Position numbers and translations under genes: made by a program
In this document: positions 1 through 3,692 of the stretch, piece after piece
Position numbering within the stretch: the first letter of the stretch is position 1
Layout of the letters: every line of letters starts with the position of its first letter
Notes under the pieces: model-generated
Told to the model about the DNA's origin: nothing
Databases searched by the model: none
The model's input: only the letters and a program-made list of their open reading frames with translations
NCBI GenBank assembly: GCA_902773365.1
Contig: CACYEG010000047.1
Span: 1 to 5,975, forward strand
DNA length: 5,975 nt
Source: an uncultured Erysipelotrichaceae bacterium
Lineage (GTDB): Bacteria > Bacillota_I > Bacilli_A > RF39 > UBA660
Direction of reading: 5' to 3'

Positions 1-642
1 AAATTTGGAATAGAAGTTAATTACTATGACGATTGTACAGAAATTTATTTCGTGAATGGCACAATAAATTATAGCAGTGGTACTAAAGAAGGAATAACGA
101 TTCAAGGTAAGTTGCCACTTATAGTGGTTATCAATTTAATTGATTGGATACTAAAAGACCACGATGTGTTTAAAACCTTTAATAAACATCCTAGTAGGGA
201 AAATCGTGAATACATTGAAATGGATTTTCATGTCAATCTTACAGATGAATCGATCAAAAAAGGAATTTCTTGTAAAGAAATAAGTCTTAACATTCAGTAC
301 GCCGGCTATGAAATATATAAAAGCGCAGACAATGATTATAGAATTCTTTTTGTAAGATATTTAGAAAAAACACAAAATACACCACAAGTTAAAGTAATGA
401 AGGAAGCTTGGATTAGAAATGAAAAGGAAAAAATTTTTGATAATCCCGATGCACTACAAAGTTTTTTTGACCAACTTACAAGGAATGATATGCATGATAT
501 AATTCAGTATATGGATTTAGATTTATTTTGGGGCTTATATCGGTCTTACCTAAAAGGAACTATGCGAACTGATGAACAAGCAAATAATATGGGTGGACAG
601 AATTGCTTATTACCTAATAAACCTGAGTCGGATATTCAGTAA
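1..642 (+). CDS. Hypothetical protein, 5'-truncated by the window edge
   Basis: I do not recognise this protein. The frame is open from the first base, and the 17 codons before the first possible start (GTG 52) read as ordinary protein. That GTG has no ribosome binding site (the bases before it are AT-rich), so the true start almost certainly lies outside the window; 213 residues are visible, ending at TAA 640-642. There is no signal peptide. The only clearly hydrophobic stretch is short (around visible residues 39-50, LIVVINLIDWIL) and looks like a buried helix or strand. The rest is a charged, probably cytosolic protein, with an aromatic helical C-terminal part (FFDQL, DLFWGLYRSYLKG) and a polar tail rich in Asn, Gln and Pro. 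A repeat cluster and a terminator follow, so it appears to end its own transcription unit and is probably functionally unrelated to lysS. Confidence is high that it is coding; no function can be given. Confidence 0.75.
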   Translation, partial: KFGIEVNYYDDCTEIYFVNGTINYSSGTKEGITIQGKLPLIVVINLIDWILKDHDVFKTFNKHPSRENREYIEMDFHVNLTDESIKKGISCKEISLNIQYAGYEIYKSADNDYRILFVRYLEKTQNTPQVKVMKEAWIRNEKEKIFDNPDALQSFFDQLTRNDMHDIIQYMDLDLFWGLYRSYLKGTMRTDEQANNMGGQNCLLPNKPESDIQ

Positions 643-643
643 T

Positions 644-660
644 TATTATTTAAAATAATA
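644..660. repeat. AT-only perfect palindrome after the first gene's stop
   Basis: TATTATTT (644-651) and AAATAATA (653-660) are exact inverted repeats around one central A, starting 2 nt after the stop codon. Being all A/T it would fold only weakly in RNA. It may be a weak 3'-end element of the upstream gene or just compositional chance. Confidence 0.3.
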
Positions 661-670
661 TGCTTTTAAT

Positions 671-739
671 TTTTTACGCCATAATAACTGCGTAATAATT
701 CTCAAAAACAAATAGTTATTACGATTGAGCGTAATAACT
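671..739 (+). repeat. Cluster of related direct and inverted repeats (TAATAACTG / CGTAATAA)
   Basis: TAATAACTG occurs directly at 682-690 and 732-740, and GCGTAATAA at 690-698 and 729-737. The inverse AGTTATTACG lies at 714-723. It forms a perfect 10-bp stem with 730-739 (6-nt loop), can pair with 691-700 (10 pairs, one G-U, 13-nt loop), and can pair with 682-689 (8 bp). A fourth stem joins TTACGC 674-679 to GCGTAA 690-695. These stems are mutually exclusive. No T-tract follows any of them, so they are not simple terminators themselves; an intrinsic terminator starts 12 nt downstream. It could be a 3'-UTR structure, a switch-like leader if a promoter lies upstream, or a DNA-level repeat element. 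Confidence 0.5.
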
Positions 740-750
740 GTGAATCCGAT

Positions 751-777
751 AAAGCAATAAATAAAATTGCTTTTTTT
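751..777 (+). terminator. Intrinsic terminator between the hypothetical gene and lysS
   Basis: AAAGCAAT (751-758) pairs perfectly with ATTGCTTT (766-773) around a 7-nt loop, and the run of seven T starts inside the 3' arm (771-777). The stem has only two G-C pairs, so it is modest, but the form is that of a rho-independent terminator. It most simply ends the transcript of the upstream gene. It could act as an attenuator for lysS if some transcripts start upstream. Confidence 0.6.
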
Positions 778-795
778 AATCTAATCAATTATAAT
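767..795 (+). promoter_or_regulatory. Probable sigma-A promoter of lysS
   Basis: A perfect -10 hexamer TATAAT (790-795) lies 17 nt after a poor -35 TTGCTT (767-772, 3 of 6 matches). Transcription would start near 802, giving a leader of only about 20 nt before the GTG at 823. That leaves no room for a T-box or lysine riboswitch on this transcript. The -35 lies inside the 3' arm of the preceding terminator, so the two elements overlap. Support comes from the perfect -10 and its position; the weak -35 is the main doubt. Confidence 0.5.
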
Positions 796-807
796 TTAAA
801 TCAAGAA

Positions 808-817
808 AAGGACGTGA
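808..817 (+). promoter_or_regulatory. Ribosome binding site that decides the lysS start
   Basis: AAGGACGTGA matches the extended Shine-Dalgarno AAGGAGGTGA at 9 of 10 positions. Its inner GTG (814-816) is in frame and could be taken for a start codon, but it is part of the ribosome binding site. The next in-frame GTG at 823 follows after 5 nt, the spacing expected for this extended match. Confidence 0.7.
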
Positions 818-822
818 GATAC

Positions 823-2310
823 GTGGAGAGAAATTTTACAGATCAAGAATTAGTTCGAAGAGAAAAAATGAATAAAATACGTGAAATGGGCATGGATCCA
901 TTTGGACAAGCTTTTGAAAGGGATTCATATGCTAAGGATATAAAAGAAAAATATGCTGATATACCACATGATGAGTTTGAATCTAGAAATGATATCGTAA
1001 CTGTCGCCGGTAGAATCATGTTTATAAGAAAGATGGGGAAGGCGTCGTTCTTTACAATACAAGATAAAACTGATAAATTACAGATTTATATTTCAATAAA
1101 TGATGTTGGAGAGGAAACATATAACTTGTTTAAATCTGCCGACTTAGGTGATATTGTTGGAATCAAAGGTAAAGTAATGAAGACAAATACTGGTGAGATT
1201 ACCGTTAAATGTTTGGAATATACTCACTTAGTAAAAGCACTAAAACCACTACCTGAGAAATTTCATGGTTTATCTGATATAGAAGAAAGATACAGAAGAA
1301 GATACGTTGATTTAATAATGAATGAAGACTCAAGACGTGTTGCATTTATGCGTCCAAGAATTATTAGATGTATTCAAAACTTTTTAGATAAACAAGGTTT
1401 TGTAGAAGTTGAAACTCCAATATTAACAACCCTTCTTACTGGTGCATCTGCTAGACCGTTTATAACTCACCATAATACTCAAGACTTAGATATGTATCTA
1501 AGAATTGCTCTTGAGCTAAATTTAAAGAGACTATTAGTTGGCGGTATGGAAAGAGTATACGAGATTGGTAGAACATTTAGAAACGAAGGAATGGACATGC
1601 AACATAACCCTGAGTTTACTATGATGGAAGTATACCAAGCCTATTCAAATCTAGAAGGAATGATGGCTTTAACTGAAAATATGTATAAGACCATTGCTAA
1701 TGAAGTGTGCGGAAAAACGACATTTAAATACTTGGGACACGATATCAATTTAGATGGTGAATGGAAGCGGGTTAGCATGACTGATGCAATTAAGGAACAA
1801 ACTGGTATAGACTTCAAAGCTATAACTGATTTAGATGAATGTTTACGTCTTGCTAAAGAACATGGTATAGAACTAGAAGAACATGAAAAGCAATATGGCC
1901 ATATAGTTAATAAATTCTTTGAAAAATATGTCGAGGAAACTCTAATTGAGCCAACATTCTTGTATGGCCATCCAATTGAGATTTCACCACTTACTAAAAA
2001 AGATCCTGATGACTCAAGATTTACACAAAGATTTGAGTTATTCATTTCTGGTAAGGAATGCGCGAATGCATATACAGAATTAAATGATCCAGTTGATCAA
2101 TTAGAGAGATTTGAAGATCAACTTAAAGAGAAGAACATGGGTAATGAAGAAGCTAACGATATCGACATGGATTTCATAGAAGCATTAGAATATGGTATGC
2201 CACCTGCAGGTGGAATCGGTTATGGAATAGATAGGATGTGCATGTTGTTTACTGAGCAAGATTCAATAAGAGATGTATTACTATTTCCAACGATGAAACC
2301 AAGAGATTAA
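823..2310 (+). CDS. lysS: Lysyl-tRNA synthetase, class II
   Basis: This cytoplasmic enzyme activates lysine with ATP and attaches it to tRNA-Lys. From GTG 823 it has 495 residues, normal for bacterial class II LysRS. An N-terminal OB-fold anticodon-binding domain spans about residues 57-145 (VTVAGRIMFIRKMGKASFF, then DKLQIYIS). The class II core follows: motif 1 around 175-200 (RPRIIRCIQNFL, then VEVETPIL), the ARPFITHHN segment near 210, motif 2 with FRNEG at 252-256 followed by HNPEFTMMEVY, and motif 3 GGIGYGIDR at 463-471 with its ATP-contacting Arg. The ERYRRRYVDLI linker is typical. GTG 814 is also in frame but falls inside the Shine-Dalgarno match, so 823 is preferred; it gives the family-like beginning MERNFTDQELVRREKM. 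The gene has its own promoter and is followed after 1 nt by a small gene. One oddity is TTLLTGASARPF, where related enzymes usually read GG(A)xARPF. The assignment is certain. Confidence 0.98.
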   Translation: MERNFTDQELVRREKMNKIREMGMDPFGQAFERDSYAKDIKEKYADIPHDEFESRNDIVTVAGRIMFIRKMGKASFFTIQDKTDKLQIYISINDVGEETYNLFKSADLGDIVGIKGKVMKTNTGEITVKCLEYTHLVKALKPLPEKFHGLSDIEERYRRRYVDLIMNEDSRRVAFMRPRIIRCIQNFLDKQGFVEVETPILTTLLTGASARPFITHHNTQDLDMYLRIALELNLKRLLVGGMERVYEIGRTFRNEGMDMQHNPEFTMMEVYQAYSNLEGMMALTENMYKTIANEVCGKTTFKYLGHDINLDGEWKRVSMTDAIKEQTGIDFKAITDLDECLRLAKEHGIELEEHEKQYGHIVNKFFEKYVEETLIEPTFLYGHPIEISPLTKKDPDDSRFTQRFELFISGKECANAYTELNDPVDQLERFEDQLKEKNMGNEEANDIDMDFIEALEYGMPPAGGIGYGIDRMCMLFTEQDSIRDVLLFPTMKPRD

Positions 2311-2311
2311 C

Positions 2312-2647
2312 ATGAAAAAAATAATCATAGTTTGGACTATAATATTAGTATGTATTGTTTCAGGACTTACCTACTTTGGGATAAGAGTTAAAGAAAATAC
2401 AATATATGAACTAATGGAAAAAGAAATGGTTAAGCAAGCTAAAAAATATATGAGCAACATTGAAATTAAACCTGAACTAAATGAATTGAGAAAAATTGAT
2501 GTAGATGAACTAAAAGATAAGGGCTATGACCCAAAACTAGAACACGATTGTATTGGATATATAATTATTTCGAATACGGATGATGGATACAAATATAATC
2601 CATATATTAAATGTGAAAAATATATGACAAAGGACTATAAAAATTAG
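2312..2647 (+). CDS. Small membrane-anchored protein with two conserved-looking cysteines, function unknown
   Basis: The 111-residue protein starts with MKK and a hydrophobic segment (residues 4-24, IIIVWTIILVCIVSGLTYFGI), predicting one N-terminal membrane anchor or uncleaved signal with the rest outside. There is no proper lipobox: Cys14 is preceded by ILV, not by Ala or Gly. The outer part begins with a charged amphipathic helix (28-48, ENTIYELMEKEMVKQAKKYM). It ends in a compact motif: IDVDELKDKGYDP, then Cys80 in CIGYIII, YNPYIKC with Cys101, and YMTKDY. From memory, a CxGYhhh...YxPYIKC..YxT ending occurs in small secreted or prepilin-like proteins of Bacillota; the cysteines could form a disulfide. 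That likeness is unverified. The ATG lies 1 nt after the lysS stop with only a weak site (AAGAGA), suggesting translational coupling, though a role in lysine charging does not follow. Confidence 0.8.
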   Translation: MKKIIIVWTIILVCIVSGLTYFGIRVKENTIYELMEKEMVKQAKKYMSNIEIKPELNELRKIDVDELKDKGYDPKLEHDCIGYIIISNTDDGYKYNPYIKCEKYMTKDYKN

Positions 2648-2674
2648 TGAAAATAATTGTTGACTTCACTAATT
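2642..2674. repeat. 10-bp perfect inverted repeat between the lysS unit and the rpsL promoter
   Basis: AATTAGTGAA (2642-2651) and TTCACTAATT (2665-2674) are exact inverted repeats with a 13-nt spacer. The left arm covers the stop codon of the small gene (TAG 2645-2647), and the right arm overlaps the last base of the rpsL -35 box. No T-run follows, so it is a poor intrinsic terminator. It may be a 3'-end hairpin of the lysS transcript or a dimeric operator over the rpsL promoter. An 8-bp palindrome, GCATATGC (2675-2682), follows immediately. Confidence 0.5.
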
Positions 2675-2688
2675 GCATATGCTATATT
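2660..2688 (+). promoter_or_regulatory. Strong sigma-A promoter of the str operon
   Basis: The -35 TTGACT (2660-2665, 5 of 6 matches) and the -10 TATATT (2683-2688, 5 of 6) are separated by exactly 17 nt. A TG one base upstream of the -10 (2680-2681) makes it an extended -10 promoter. Transcription should start near 2695, giving an RNA leader of about 88 nt before rpsL. A strong promoter fits abundant ribosomal proteins and elongation factors. Confidence 0.8.
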
Positions 2689-2694
2689 ATTAAT

Positions 2695-2782
2695 GATTTA
2701 AATTTCGGTTCTACTTAGGTAGGACCTGAATTTATGGGACATTTGATACACCAGGAAGTGTGTATATAGAAAGGGAGAGAAT
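2695..2782 (+). promoter_or_regulatory. Structured 5' leader of the rpsL-rpsG-fusA mRNA
   Basis: The leader holds a hairpin from 2699 to 2734: 15 pairs (two G-U), one C-U mismatch at 2706/2727 and a 4-nt UUAG loop. A second hairpin pairs AUACAC (2746-2751) with GUGUAU (2760-2765) around an 8-nt loop. CCUG (2725-2728) in the first stem can pair with CAGG (2752-2755) in the second loop, so a pseudoknot or a switch is possible. The rpsL ribosome binding site GGGAG (2773-2777) is left free, 5 nt before ATG. Ribosomal-protein operons are commonly autoregulated by a product binding the leader; that role is inferred here, not shown. Confidence 0.55.
2734..2769 (+). other. Possible upstream ORF (11 codons) in the rpsL leader
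   Basis: ATG 2734 opens a frame reading MGHLIHQEVCI and closing at TAG 2767-2769, 13 nt before the rpsL ATG. A Shine-Dalgarno-like UAGGA (2720-2724) lies 9 nt upstream. Both that site and the first base of the ATG are inside the 2699-2734 hairpin. It may be a leader peptide or chance within a structural RNA; the second hairpin lies wholly inside it. Confidence 0.2.
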
Positions 2783-3196
2783 ATGGCTACAATTAACCAA
2801 CTTGTTAGAAAGAATAGAAAAGACAAAGTAAGAAAAGGTAAAAGTCCAGCATTAAATGTAGGATTAAATAGTCTTAAGAGAAAGCCTACTGAAACAAACC
2901 ATCCACAAATGAGAGGTGTTTGTACTCGTGTAGGAACAAAGACTCCTAAGAAACCAAACTCAGCATTGAGAAAATATGCACGTGTTAGATTATCTAATGG
3001 ACGTGAAGTTGATACTTACATACCAGGTGAAGGTCATAATTTACAGGAACACAGCGTAGTATTAATACGTGGTGGACGTGTTAAAGACTTAATCGGTGTA
3101 CGTTATCATATTGTTCGTGGTGCACTTGATACACAAGGCGTTAATGAACGTAAACAAGGTCGTAGTAAATACGGAACTAAAAAACCAAAGAAATAA
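2783..3196 (+). CDS. rpsL: 30S ribosomal protein S12
   Basis: S12 sits at the decoding centre of the 30S subunit, helps monitor codon-anticodon pairing, and is the classic target of streptomycin-resistance mutations. The 137 residues match the Gram-positive form (MATINQLVRK, RGVCTRV 44-50, TPKKPNSALRKYARVRL 54-70, GEGHNLQEHSVVLIRGG 82-98, RSKYGTKKPKK end). The streptomycin-associated lysines are present: K56 (E. coli K43) and K101 (E. coli K88), both wild-type and so predicted sensitive at these sites. Asp102 is the residue methylthiolated by RimO in other bacteria. The unusual feature is Ile104 (codon ATC, 3092-3094 region) in KDLIGVRYH, where the family motif is KDLPGVRYH; the proline position (E. 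coli P91, or P90 without Met) is itself a known site of streptomycin resistance and dependence mutations. The gene is first in its operon, 19 nt before rpsG. Confidence 0.99.
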   Translation: MATINQLVRKNRKDKVRKGKSPALNVGLNSLKRKPTETNHPQMRGVCTRVGTKTPKKPNSALRKYARVRLSNGREVDTYIPGEGHNLQEHSVVLIRGGRVKDLIGVRYHIVRGALDTQGVNERKQGRSKYGTKKPKK

Positions 3197-3202
3197 AATA
3201 TA

Positions 3203-3209
3203 AAGGAGG
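3203..3209 (+). promoter_or_regulatory. Consensus ribosome binding site of rpsG
   Basis: AAGGAGG is a perfect Shine-Dalgarno, 6 nt before ATG 3216. It fills most of the 19-nt rpsL-rpsG gap, so there is no space for an E. coli-type S7 regulatory site there. Confidence 0.85.
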
Positions 3210-3215
3210 AAAAAT

Positions 3216-3683
3216 ATGCGTAAAAGACGTGCTGTAAAACGTGATGTTTTACCAGATCCTATATATAATTCTAAAGTTGTTACTAAGTTAATCAATCAAA
3301 TCATGAACGATGGAAAACGTGGTACTGCTGAAAAGATATTATATGAGGCATTTGACACAATAAAAGAAACTACGAAAACTGACCCAATGGAAGTTTTCAA
3401 TAAAGCAATTGAAAATATTAAACCAGCACTAGAAGTTAAATCTCGTCGTGTTGGTGGATCAAACGTACAAGTACCTATCGAAGTAGACGATACTCGTAGT
3501 CAAGCATTAGCACTTCGTTGGTTAGTAAATTATGCAAAACTAAGAAGTGGTAGAGGAATGTCTAGTAAGCTTGCTAACGAAATAATGGACGCTGCTAACG
3601 GTGTTGGTGGTGCTGTTAAAAAGAGAGAAGATACTCATAAGATGGCAGAAGCAAATAAAGCCTTTGCTCATTATAGATGGTAG
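3216..3683 (+). CDS. rpsG: 30S ribosomal protein S7
   Basis: S7 is a primary 16S rRNA-binding protein that nucleates assembly of the 30S head and lines the E site. It has 155 residues, the usual length (about 156). The N-terminal MRKRRAVKRDVLPDP and the signature around residues 17-41 (YNSKVVTKLINQIMNDGKRG) are clear. The beta-hairpin that reaches the E site is at about 73-90 (VKSRRVGGSNVQVPIEV). The helical segment ALALRWLVNYAKLRSGRGM and the C-terminal HKMAEANKAFAHYRW are also typical. It is translated from a perfect Shine-Dalgarno, and its TAG stop forms the start of the fusA ribosome binding site, so the two are probably translationally coupled. In E. coli S7 autoregulates the str operon through the rpsL-rpsG gap; that gap is too short here, so any S7 feedback would have to act elsewhere. 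Nothing in the protein is unusual. Confidence 0.99.
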   Translation: MRKRRAVKRDVLPDPIYNSKVVTKLINQIMNDGKRGTAEKILYEAFDTIKETTKTDPMEVFNKAIENIKPALEVKSRRVGGSNVQVPIEVDDTRSQALALRWLVNYAKLRSGRGMSSKLANEIMDAANGVGGAVKKREDTHKMAEANKAFAHYRW

Positions 3684-3686
3684 GAG
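3681..3686 (+). promoter_or_regulatory. fusA ribosome binding site overlapping the rpsG stop codon
   Basis: TAGGAG combines the rpsG stop TAG (3681-3683) with the GGAG Shine-Dalgarno core (3683-3686), 6 nt before the fusA ATG. A ribosome ending rpsG sits directly on the fusA initiation site, implying coupled translation. Confidence 0.75.
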
Positions 3687-3692
3687 TGTACT

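Noticed and set aside
725..753. Weak promoter-like pair TTGAGC and GATAAA with a 17-nt spacer upstream of the lysS terminator
   Set aside because: Each box matches only 4 of 6 positions, and the pair sits inside the hairpin region and runs into the terminator. It is not convincing without transcript data.
643..822. T-box or lysine riboswitch for lysS
   Set aside because: There is no T-box antiterminator core (AGGGTGG-type), no specifier stem, and the gap is too short for a lysine riboswitch; the best promoter leaves only about 20 nt of leader.
1641..2045. 134-codon open frame on the - strand inside lysS
   Set aside because: It lies wholly antisense to a certain, conserved gene, has no sensible ribosome binding site or domain, and its composition reflects the complement of lysS codons. 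The shorter antisense frames in rpsL/rpsG and fusA are rejected for the same reason.
2337..2384. Lipoprotein signal in the small gene after lysS
   Set aside because: Cys14 lies in the hydrophobic segment but is preceded by ILV, without the small residue needed at -1 of a lipobox.
3197..3215. S7 translational-repression site between rpsL and rpsG as in E. coli
   Set aside because: The gap is 19 nt and almost filled by the rpsG ribosome binding site; no structure of the required size can fit.
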